From an uncultured Erysipelotrichaceae bacterium (GTDB lineage Bacteria > Bacillota_I > Bacilli_A > RF39 > UBA660): a DNA stretch of 64,000 bases. Where the stretch lies: NCBI GenBank assembly GCA_902793375.1, contig CADBDE010000008.1, positions 1-64,000 of the forward strand, written 5' to 3'. Below, piece by piece: positions 57,472-64,000 of the stretch; within the stretch, counting starts at the first letter, position 1, and every line of letters starts with the position of its first letter. The notes under the pieces were generated by a model, which was given only the letters and a program-made list of their open reading frames with translations, was not told the origin of the DNA and made no database searches. The position numbers and the translations under genes were made by a program.

Positions 57472-57821
57472 TTTTTTGTTTTTTTATTTATTCCAATAAT
57501 ACTTCCAATTATAGATAGAATAGAAATAATTGCGTAATATATTACTTTTAAAAATGTAATATTTTTAATAAATAATAGATTGATAAATAAAAATATAAAA
57601 ACTATAAGACTTCCTAGTTTAATTCCTTCTAAATATCCGTTTTTTTCTTTATTTTTTCCTAATTTATAACTATATATAGTAATAGAAATAAATATTATAA
57701 ATAATTGTATAAAAGATAATATTTTTTCATTAATTATATTATTATATGATAAAAAAGATAATATAATTGTAAAGATTATATATATTATAATAATTTTTAT
57801 GAAACTAATTAAATATTTCAT
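57468..57821 (-). CDS. Small polytopic membrane protein (YrzE/TIGR04086-like)
   Basis: A 117-residue protein with four predicted transmembrane helices and few charged residues except GKNKEKNGYLEG, the conserved loop of the YrzE/TIGR04086 family that is often found near tgt in Firmicutes. GGGTG precedes the ATG at 57821; an in-frame extension to 57848 lacks a site. Function unknown. Confidence 0.7.
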
Positions 57822-57894
57822 TGTTTTCACCCATTTAAATATATGCATTTGAATAAAATAATATTATTCTAATCATTATTTATATGGTGATATT

Positions 57895-58452
57895 ATGATT
57901 ATTAGATTATTATTTGTTCTTTTTATAGTATTTATTACTAAAATATTTATTGCTAGGTTTGATTTTAATGATTATTTTAATATAACAGTTTCATTTCTAT
58001 TTATTCTTTTTAATTATATATTTATCATTTATGGTAGTAAAAGAGTAGTGCTTTTAATTCTTCTAATTGCACTTTTTTTAATAATATATTCATATAATAA
58101 GCTTGATAGTAGTAATTCATCAATTGTAATTATTAATGGGAAAATAAATTTTAGAAATATGATTAAGAATAAATATAGTATTCTTCAATTATTAAAAGAC
58201 TTAAAGAATAATAAAATAATTTTAAATAATAAAGTATGTGGTATTATAGTTAATAATAAAATAGAACTCTATTATAAAGAATATATTAATAGGCCAATAT
58301 CTTTAATAATAAATGGAAGTATTTGTTATAAAGAATTAGAATTAATTGGAAAAGATGAGAATTGGTTAAATAAAAAGATTAGTAATATAGATATAAATTC
58401 AATAATCTATTCTTTTTATATTGGAAAAGTTTTATATATAATAAAAAAATAG
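57895..58452 (+). CDS. YetF/DUF421-like membrane protein
   Basis: A 185-residue protein with three transmembrane helices in the first 70 residues and a C-terminal cytosolic part with SIVIINGKINFRNMIKNKYS and LLKDLKNNKIILNNKVCGII, which follows the YetF/DUF421 pattern of a G-K-I element and a two-domain end. Such proteins are found in spore-forming and non-spore-forming Firmicutes alike; their role is not clear. TGGTGATATT precedes the ATG. Confidence 0.65.
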   Translation: MIIRLLFVLFIVFITKIFIARFDFNDYFNITVSFLFILFNYIFIIYGSKRVVLLILLIALFLIIYSYNKLDSSNSSIVIINGKINFRNMIKNKYSILQLLKDLKNNKIILNNKVCGIIVNNKIELYYKEYINRPISLIINGSICYKELELIGKDENWLNKKISNIDINSIIYSFYIGKVLYIIKK

Positions 58453-58476
58453 GTTTACTTTGGTTAAACCTATTTA
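58448..58476. terminator. Bidirectional terminator
   Basis: AAATAGGTTTA/TAAACCTATTT hairpin between convergent genes. Confidence 0.8.
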
Positions 58477-59345
58477 TATGTTTCTTTCTTTATTTGTTCA
58501 ATATTGTATTTCATTAATGAAAAGTATGAAGTTTCATGACTTTGCCTTTCAGCATCATTTATACTATCTAATCTTTTAATTTTAATCTCAGTTAAGTTTT
58601 TATTATTTTCAAGTAATTCTTTAACTGTTTCATTATTTTCAGTGTTTTCAAGAGAATAAATATATTTTATTACATTATTATTTATATAATTATTAACTTC
58701 TTGTAATGTCTTTTCAATTGCTGTGTTATCATCATCAAGTGATATTACATTAAAACCATATTTCTTTAAATAATTTAATGATTTATTTGAAGTTAGTATA
58801 GTTTTATAACTTGCATTTTCTGCAGTAAGTTTTATTTCTGCATCTAGCATAGATAACTCAAGTTTTAATTTTTCGTAGTTTTTATCAATTTCTTTTATTA
58901 AATAATTATTATTAATATATTCTGCTAAACCATTTTTAACATTTAATGCTACCATTAATAAGTTAGAAGGATTTAACCATAATTCATCAATATAATCTGG
59001 TTTCATTCCTAAACTACCATCAATAATTAATAAATTCTTATTTCTATTTAATAAATTAACTGCAATATCTTTATCTCTTCCATAACTAACATATACAAAT
59101 AAATCTTTTTTACTATAATTATCTAATGCTTTATCAGATAGTTTATAAGTGTAAGTATCTATTCCATCTGGATAAATAGAACTAATATCGGCATGTTCTC
59201 CATATAACGTTTTTAAAATATATTCAAGAGGATAACTAGTAGTAATAATATCTATATCTTCCATATTATCAACTTTAAATATATTACATCCACTAAATAA
59301 TAGTAATGCTAGAATTGGTAAAATAAATAACTTAATCTTTTTCAT
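58470..59345 (-). CDS. ZnuA/AdcA-like lipoprotein with altered metal site
   Basis: A 291-residue lipoprotein (signal with lipobox LFSGC) with the fold of cluster A-I metal-binding proteins: IITTSYPLEYILKTLYGEHA, LWLNPSN (equivalent of HxWLxP) and a late DDDN segment. The His that normally precedes WLxP is replaced (ELWLNP), so the usual zinc/manganese ligands look incomplete. No ABC permease or ATPase is adjacent. GGAG precedes the ATG at 59345. It overlaps yidD by 14 bases. Confidence 0.72.
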   Translation of the reverse strand: MKKIKLFILPILALLLFSGCNIFKVDNMEDIDIITTSYPLEYILKTLYGEHADISSIYPDGIDTYTYKLSDKALDNYSKKDLFVYVSYGRDKDIAVNLLNRNKNLLIIDGSLGMKPDYIDELWLNPSNLLMVALNVKNGLAEYINNNYLIKEIDKNYEKLKLELSMLDAEIKLTAENASYKTILTSNKSLNYLKKYGFNVISLDDDNTAIEKTLQEVNNYINNNVIKYIYSLENTENNETVKELLENNKNLTEIKIKRLDSINDAERQSHETSYFSLMKYNIEQIKKETYK

Positions 59346-59565
59346 TTTTAACTCTCCTTTTTGGTACTGGGTCATATCCACTATTTTTATTGAATGGATT
59401 GCACCTTGCTATTCTTTTTATTGCCATAATACTTCCTTTAATTGAACCATATTCATTTATAGCATCAATTGCATAATTAGAACAAGTTGGTTGAAACTTA
59501 CAATAACTATGACTTGAAAGTGGCGCTTTTTGATATATCTTAATTAATTTTACTAGTATTTTCAT
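59332..59565 (-). CDS. yidD: Membrane protein insertion efficiency factor YidD
   Basis: A 77-residue protein with the family core IKIYQKAPLS, CKFQPTCSNYAIDAI and KRIARCNPF, ending GYDPVPKRR. It aids YidC-dependent membrane insertion. Cysteines and length match the family. It overlaps the downstream lipoprotein gene, so the two are translated from one message. Confidence 0.93.
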   Translation of the reverse strand: MKILVKLIKIYQKAPLSSHSYCKFQPTCSNYAIDAINEYGSIKGSIMAIKRIARCNPFNKNSGYDPVPKRRVKNEKD

Positions 59566-59671
59566 ATCATCACAACCATATATATTTTACTATTAAATAA
59601 ATATTTAATCAATATTATAAAAAGTATTTAATAAAAGATTTAATTTTGTTATAATTGTTTTGGTGATTATT

Positions 59672-60340
59672 ATGGATAAACTATTTGAGAGATTAAGTAT
59701 TAAACCAAATAATATAAAATATTATAATACAGCTTTTCAACATTCTTCATATGTAAATGAGAATCATTTAAAAAATGATTATGAAAGATTGGAATTTTTA
59801 GGAGATGCTGTTTTAGAACTTGTAATGAGTGATTATTTATATAAGAATATGAATGTTGAAGAAGGGGATATGACAAAATTAAGAGCTAGTTATGTTTGTG
59901 AAAATGCGTTATATGAATATTCAACATTTTTAGGATTAAGTGAATTTATTAAAGTTGGACATGGTGAGGAAATAGATGGAGGAAGATTTAAAAAAGTAAT
60001 TATGGCTGATATATTTGAAGCTTTAATGGGGGCTATATATCTTGATTTAGGTTTTCTTACAGTAAAAAAAGTAATTTTAGATATAACTGTTCCTTTTATA
60101 GAAAATCCTAATATAGTATTCTTTAATGATTATAAAAGTGCTTTGCAAGAATTTGTTCAAACAGAGCAAAGAAGCTTAATATATAATATAATTAGTGAAA
60201 GTGGACCTGCACATAATAAAAGTTTTACATCTGAAGTAAGAATAGATGATATAGTGTATGGTGTTGGAACAGCTGGAAGCAAAAAAGAAGCTGAACAAGA
60301 AGCGGCAAAAGATGCTTTAAAGAAATTAGCAATTAAGTAA
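59672..60340 (+). CDS. rnc: Ribonuclease III
   Basis: A 222-residue double-strand-specific endonuclease that processes rRNA and other RNAs. The RNase III signature NDYERLEFLGDAVLEL is followed by the metal ligands in KVIMADIFEALMGAIYLDLG and a C-terminal dsRNA-binding domain (YKSALQEFVQTEQ to KEAEQEAAKDAL). TTGGTGA precedes the ATG at 59672. It lies before an RNase J-like gene that has its own promoter. Confidence 0.96.
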   Translation: MDKLFERLSIKPNNIKYYNTAFQHSSYVNENHLKNDYERLEFLGDAVLELVMSDYLYKNMNVEEGDMTKLRASYVCENALYEYSTFLGLSEFIKVGHGEEIDGGRFKKVIMADIFEALMGAIYLDLGFLTVKKVILDITVPFIENPNIVFFNDYKSALQEFVQTEQRSLIYNIISESGPAHNKSFTSEVRIDDIVYGVGTAGSKKEAEQEAAKDALKKLAIK

Positions 60341-60369
60341 TTGTATTTTTTATTGGAATTTGATATAAT
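60341..60369 (+). promoter_or_regulatory. Promoter of the RNase J-like gene
   Basis: TTGTAT at 60341-60346, 17 bases, then TATAAT at 60364-60369 preceded by TGA. Confidence 0.7.
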
Positions 60370-60414
60370 TAACAAGGTATTTTCTTATAAGTAAAAAAGA
60401 AAGGAGAGTTATTT

Positions 60415-62067
60415 TTGAGTAAAATAAAGATTTTTAGTTTAGGCGGACTTAATGAAACTGGTAAAAATATGTATGTTGTTGATGTAGATAATAACATATT
60501 TATTTTTGATGCAGGTTTAAAGTACGCTAATGATAAAATGTTAGGTGTAGATTATATCTTACCTGATTATAGTTATATAAAAAATAATGTAAAAAATGTT
60601 AAAGGTATTTTTTTAACACATGGACATGATAGTAATATGGGAGCAGTTGCTGATATATTATTTGATCTTCCAGATTTACCAATTTATGCTACTAAATTTA
60701 CTATGGAAATACTAAAAGATGATTTAAAAGAGAATAATATAGTAGCAAATAATTTAAAAGAGATTAGACCACATTCAAAAATTAGTTTTGGGGAATTAGT
60801 AATATTTCCAATAAGTGTTACTCATTCAATTCCAGATGCTGTTTGTTTTGTTTTATATACAAAAGATGGTGCAATTGTATACACTGGTGACTTTGTGTTT
60901 GATTCTACAATGATGGGATCATATAAAACAGATATTGGGAAACTTGCTTATGTTGGAAAACAAGGGGTATTGTGTTTATTATGTGAGTCTATATACGCAG
61001 AAAAAGAAGGACATACAAGTCCAAAAAATAGAGTTACAAATTTTATAAAAGAAGTATTTATTAAAAATGAAAATAGAGTAATTTGTACTATTATGACTGC
61101 ACATATCTATCGTATTCAAGAAATATTTCATGAAGTAGAAAAAACAAAAAGAAAAGTTGTTATAATGGGTAAGAATCTTCAAAGTTTAATAAATAGATCA
61201 ATAGATGAAGGATATATTAAATTTGATAAATCAAGAATTGGAGATTTATCAAATGTTAATGATAAAGATGTTGTTGTATTAATATCTGATGGTAAAGAAA
61301 AACCTTTTATGAATTTAGAAAGAATTATAAGAGGATTTGATAAATATATTAAGTTAAGAGATACTGATACTATATTTATTACTGAACCACCTTATGAAGG
61401 TATTGAAAAAAGAACAGCTCTAATTATGGATGAAATTGCAAAAAAAGATGTAAATGCTGTTAGTTTAGATGCTAAAAAACATTTACTTCATCATTCATCA
61501 AGAGAAGACTTAATGTTAATGATTAATTTGATGGATCCAAAGTATTATTTCCCTGTAAAAGGTGAGTATCGTCATCAAGTTAAAAATGCTGAAATAGCAG
61601 AGCGCCTTGGAATGCCAAAAGAGAATATAATTCTTAAACAAAATGGAGATGTAGTAGAGTTTGTTGATGGAGTTCTTCAAGAAACATATGAACATATTCC
61701 AATAGATGAAATATTAATTGATGGTAAGAGTCAAGGAGATATTGGAGAACTTGTTTTAAAAGACCGTGAAATGCTTGGAGAAAGTGGAATAGTAATAGTA
61801 AGTTGTACACTTGATAAACTAACTAAAAAGATATTAGCAGGACCTGAGATATTAACACGTGGATTCGTTTATGTTAAAGAAAGTGGAGAACTTATTAAAG
61901 AGACAGAAGATATTTGTCGTGAAGTAATCGAAAATAATATTTTTGTTGGTGAAACAAAAGTTGATTATACACAAATAAAAAATGATGTTAGAGAAAAATT
62001 AGGAAAATACTTTTATAAAGAAACTGAATGTAAACCAATGATAATAACAGTTATTCAAGAAGTTTAA
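60415..62067 (+). CDS. RNase J family protein with degenerate active site (RNase J2-like)
   Basis: A 550-residue protein with the metallo-beta-lactamase, beta-CASP and C-terminal domains of RNase J. The metal motif HGHEDH of active RNase J is changed to H69-G-H-D-S-N74, and the usual HxSGHxxxED is replaced by HHSSRED at 359-365, so the metal site seems lost. B. subtilis and S. aureus RNase J2 show similar loss and act as partners of J1. It starts with TTG behind AAAGGAGAG. Confidence 0.85.
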   Translation: MSKIKIFSLGGLNETGKNMYVVDVDNNIFIFDAGLKYANDKMLGVDYILPDYSYIKNNVKNVKGIFLTHGHDSNMGAVADILFDLPDLPIYATKFTMEILKDDLKENNIVANNLKEIRPHSKISFGELVIFPISVTHSIPDAVCFVLYTKDGAIVYTGDFVFDSTMMGSYKTDIGKLAYVGKQGVLCLLCESIYAEKEGHTSPKNRVTNFIKEVFIKNENRVICTIMTAHIYRIQEIFHEVEKTKRKVVIMGKNLQSLINRSIDEGYIKFDKSRIGDLSNVNDKDVVVLISDGKEKPFMNLERIIRGFDKYIKLRDTDTIFITEPPYEGIEKRTALIMDEIAKKDVNAVSLDAKKHLLHHSSREDLMLMINLMDPKYYFPVKGEYRHQVKNAEIAERLGMPKENIILKQNGDVVEFVDGVLQETYEHIPIDEILIDGKSQGDIGELVLKDREMLGESGIVIVSCTLDKLTKKILAGPEILTRGFVYVKESGELIKETEDICREVIENNIFVGETKVDYTQIKNDVREKLGKYFYKETECKPMIITVIQEV

Positions 62068-62075
62068 TAAATGTA

Positions 62076-62106
62076 AATTAGATATGAAAATATCTAATTT
62101 TTTTTG
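62076..62106 (+). terminator. Intrinsic terminator
   Basis: AAATTAGATAT/ATATCTAATTT hairpin followed by a T-run. Confidence 0.8.
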
Positions 62107-62148
62107 TATTAGTTTAAATAATATGATATTCTTAAAATAGGTGATAAT

Positions 62149-63459
62149 ATGAAAAAGAAAAATGGATTTACATTAATAGAGTTACTTGCAGTTATCATAA
62201 TTCTAGGAATATTAATGATAATAGCAATACCAAGTGTAACTAGGTATATTAGTGACTCTAGAAAAAATGCTTATATTGATACTGCAAAAGAAATAATTGC
62301 TGGTGCAAGAAACTTAGTAAATGAAGGAAAATTAGAGATGTATGATACAAGTACAGCATATTATTTGCCTAGTTCTTGTATTAAAACAGAGAATGCAAGT
62401 AAAAGCCCATATGGGGAATTCGTTAAAGATAAAACTTATGTAGTAGTAACATATGATGGAAAAGGTTTTGAATATTTTTGGGTAAGTTTAGATGAAACAG
62501 GAACTGGAATAAAAAATATAACAAGTGTTGATCAATTAGATATAGATGACATAGAAAGTGATTTAACAGCTGAAGATATTGAAATAGGTGTTATATTTAA
62601 TGATAAACAAAATTATGCAATAATTGAAAATGACTGTAAAACATATAATACTGAAGAAGCAACTTTTGCTGGTGCTGCTGGAGTAATATATAAGAAGCTT
62701 AATGTAGAAACTGGATATTCAAGAAATTCAAAATTGGTAAAAGTAGTACATGATAATGGTGATGTTGATTATAGATATCAAGGATCATCTCCTCAAAATT
62801 TTGTTAGATTTAATAATGAGTTATGGCGAATCATTGGAATATTTGATGGCAAATTAAAATTATTTAGATATATTAGTTTGTATCAAACTATAGATACGTT
62901 TAATAGATGGGGAAGTAATGCTATTTGGGATTCTTCAGATGTAAAAAATTATCTAAATAGTGAATATTATGATACAATACAAAATGAGTATAAAAATATG
63001 ATTGATGAAAATACTACATGGTATTTAGTTGGACCATCAAATAATGATTTATCAAAAGAGCAATTCTACCTTGCAGAGAGAAATCAATCCAATGTTGATA
63101 ATAATTACAGTTTTACTTCAAATACTACAAAAATAGGGTTGATTTATCCAAGTGATTTTGGTTATGCAGCATATGAAAAAGAAAGTGTTGAAGATAATTA
63201 TTGTCCAAAAAATCAATTACTAAGTAATTATTCAATAACTAACTGTTATTATAATAATTGGATAAATATGACATCAAATTATACTATTTCGAAACAAAAA
63301 GGAAAAAACAAAGTACTTGCAATTATTAATCAAAGCATAAGCGATACAACGAGTACAAATCCATATAAAGCTTATCCAACGCTTTACTTGAAAAAGGATG
63401 TAAAAATTATTGGTGGAGATGGAACAGATTCAAAACCTTTTATATTATCTTATAAATAA
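62149..63459 (+). CDS. Type IV prepilin-like surface protein
   Basis: A 436-residue paralog with the same leader KKKNGFTLIELLAVIIILG and shared region SPYGEF..YVVVTYDGKGFEYFW. The C-terminal domain (from about residue 190) differs: WRIIGIFDGKLKLFRYI, GLIYPSDFGYAAY and AYPTLYLKKDVKI, with no GC-rich NNC-codon end. It therefore seems a non-variable family member. AGGTGATAAT precedes the ATG; it is monocistronic. Confidence 0.85.
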   Translation: MKKKNGFTLIELLAVIIILGILMIIAIPSVTRYISDSRKNAYIDTAKEIIAGARNLVNEGKLEMYDTSTAYYLPSSCIKTENASKSPYGEFVKDKTYVVVTYDGKGFEYFWVSLDETGTGIKNITSVDQLDIDDIESDLTAEDIEIGVIFNDKQNYAIIENDCKTYNTEEATFAGAAGVIYKKLNVETGYSRNSKLVKVVHDNGDVDYRYQGSSPQNFVRFNNELWRIIGIFDGKLKLFRYISLYQTIDTFNRWGSNAIWDSSDVKNYLNSEYYDTIQNEYKNMIDENTTWYLVGPSNNDLSKEQFYLAERNQSNVDNNYSFTSNTTKIGLIYPSDFGYAAYEKESVEDNYCPKNQLLSNYSITNCYYNNWINMTSNYTISKQKGKNKVLAIINQSISDTTSTNPYKAYPTLYLKKDVKIIGGDGTDSKPFILSYK

Positions 63460-63483
63460 AAACTGAATTTTTCAGTTTTTTTT
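63458..63483 (+). terminator. Intrinsic terminator
   Basis: AAAAACTGAA/TTCAGTTTTT hairpin after the third pilin-like gene. Confidence 0.85.
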
Positions 63484-63512
63484 ATTATCATATTATTTTA
63501 ATTAAAAATTTG

Positions 63513-63541
63513 TTGAATTTTGTATTCTACTATGTTATAAT
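63513..63541 (+). promoter_or_regulatory. Strong promoter of rpsU
   Basis: TTGAAT at 63513-63518, exactly 17 bases, then TATAAT at 63536-63541 with TGT just before it, giving an extended -10. Confidence 0.8.
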
Positions 63542-63578
63542 TTGGTAGTAAGCGACCTATGGAAGGAGGGGAAAAGAA

Positions 63579-63725
63579 ATGGCACAAGTACAAGTATCCG
63601 TTAAGAATGGTAATTTGGATCTAGCTTTAAGAAGACTTAAACAAAAATTAGCAAGAGAATCTGTCCCTTCTGAATGCAAGAAAAGAGAATTTGCAGTAAA
63701 ACCTGGAGATAAAAAAGAGAAATAG
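63579..63725 (+). CDS. rpsU: Ribosomal protein bS21
   Basis: A 48-residue small-subunit protein, somewhat shorter than usual. The sequence VSVKNGNLDLALRRLKQKLA matches the conserved N-terminal half of S21, followed by KKREFAVKPGDKK. GGAAGGAGGGG is a very strong ribosome site. It precedes yqeY as in Bacillus, but a terminator lies between. Confidence 0.93.
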   Translation: MAQVQVSVKNGNLDLALRRLKQKLARESVPSECKKREFAVKPGDKKEK

Positions 63726-63732
63726 ACAAAAT

Positions 63733-63758
63733 AGAGACTAGTATATAGTCTTTTTTTA
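63733..63758 (+). terminator. Intrinsic terminator between rpsU and yqeY
   Basis: AGACTA/TAGTCT hairpin with a run of T, suggesting attenuated read-through to yqeY. Confidence 0.75.
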
Positions 63759-63786
63759 TGTTAAAATTTATTAAGGAGATGATATT

Positions 63787-64000
63787 ATGTACGATAAAAT
63801 AAAAAGTGAAATAGTTACGGCTATGAAAGAAAAAGATACTTTAAAACTTCAAACTCTAAGAGGTATTAAAGGTGATGCTGATATGGAGCATATCAATAAA
63901 AAAGTAGAAATTAATGACGAGTTAATGATTAATGTATTATCTCGTGGAATTAAAACAAGAAAAGAATCAATTCTAGAATTCGAAAAAGGTGGAAGAGACG
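63787..64000 (+). CDS. yqeY: GatB/YqeY family protein (truncated by window end)
   Basis: The first 71 codons of a protein opening MYDKIKSEIVTAMKEKDTLK and continuing LQTLRGIKGDADM, the pattern of YqeY. YqeY resembles the C-terminal domain of GatB but its role is uncertain. It is likely expressed by read-through from rpsU. The rest lies beyond position 64000. Confidence 0.88.
   Translation, partial: MYDKIKSEIVTAMKEKDTLKLQTLRGIKGDADMEHINKKVEINDELMINVLSRGIKTRKESILEFEKGGRD

Noticed and set aside
62149-63459. A third variable region at the end of the last pilin-like gene
   Set aside because: Its 3' end has ordinary AT-rich codons, no NNC run and no GVRPVI ending.

Overview
The window is about 64 kb of very AT-rich bacterial chromosome. 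TGA is used as a stop (for example pbpB ends in TGA), so the standard bacterial code applies. The content points to an uncultured, probably anaerobic, gut-type Bacillota on the Bacilli/Mollicutes side (an RF39-like lineage is my guess, not shown by the sequence): an alanine T-box, RNase J and RNase III, RecD2, sortase B, Esx-like WXG proteins, an electron-bifurcating NfnAB-type pair, Tgt, rpsU-yqeY, and recurrent extended -10 promoters of the form TGnTATAAT. Most genes start with ATG behind AGGTG or GGAGG sites.

Layout: 1-300 holds a GC-rich, AAC-rich block that looks like a diversity-generating retroelement (DGR) template or variable repeat, then a terminator. 336-4231 is a shortened dcw cluster (mraZ, rsmH, ftsL, pbpB) behind a triple MraZ-type operator. 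4.2-13.2 kb carries def, recD2, small membrane proteins, and a T-box transcript with cmk and alaS. A tRNA-Met follows, then nfnAB, a GGDEF protein and a broken pilin-like gene (16.8-18.1 kb). 18.2-33.3 kb is a mosaic of surface, lipoprotein, PAP2, NUDIX, transglutaminase-like, thioredoxin-like and mgtE genes. 33.5-34.7 kb is an intact pilin-like gene with a hypervariable-looking 3' end. Then come a DMT transporter, M32 carboxypeptidase, two tandem sigma factors with unusual C-terminal extensions, a three-gene ABC exporter, ispH, thioredoxin and sortase B. 46.83-47.47 kb has no ORF but carries a promoter and terminators. 47.5-51.3 kb is a lipid cassette (patatin, PlsC, acyl-CoA ligase, PlsC). 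51.4-54.8 kb is a WXG100-like operon ending in an alpha/beta-hydrolase effector candidate, preceded by a decayed copy of that last gene. The window closes with tgt, TSCPD, YetF-like, a ZnuA-like lipoprotein, yidD, rnc, an RNase J2-like protein, a third pilin-like gene, rpsU and the start of yqeY.

The most interesting system is a family of type IV prepilin-like surface proteins (16.8, 33.5 and 62.1 kb) sharing an almost identical N-terminal leader/helix but with different C-termini. Two end in sharply GC-rich segments rich in NNC codons, as expected if AAC codons of a template had been mutated at adenines. The block at 108-219 aligns to the end of the 33.5-kb gene with 24 substitutions, 21 of which involve an adenine in one copy. 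This is the signature of DGR mutagenic retrohoming onto pilin-like adhesins. No reverse transcriptase lies in the window, so the enzyme would have to be elsewhere, perhaps just upstream of position 1.

A second candidate system is the WXG operon (51.4-54.8 kb), which resembles a type VII secretion substrate module carrying a hydrolase. No secretion ATPase is in view.
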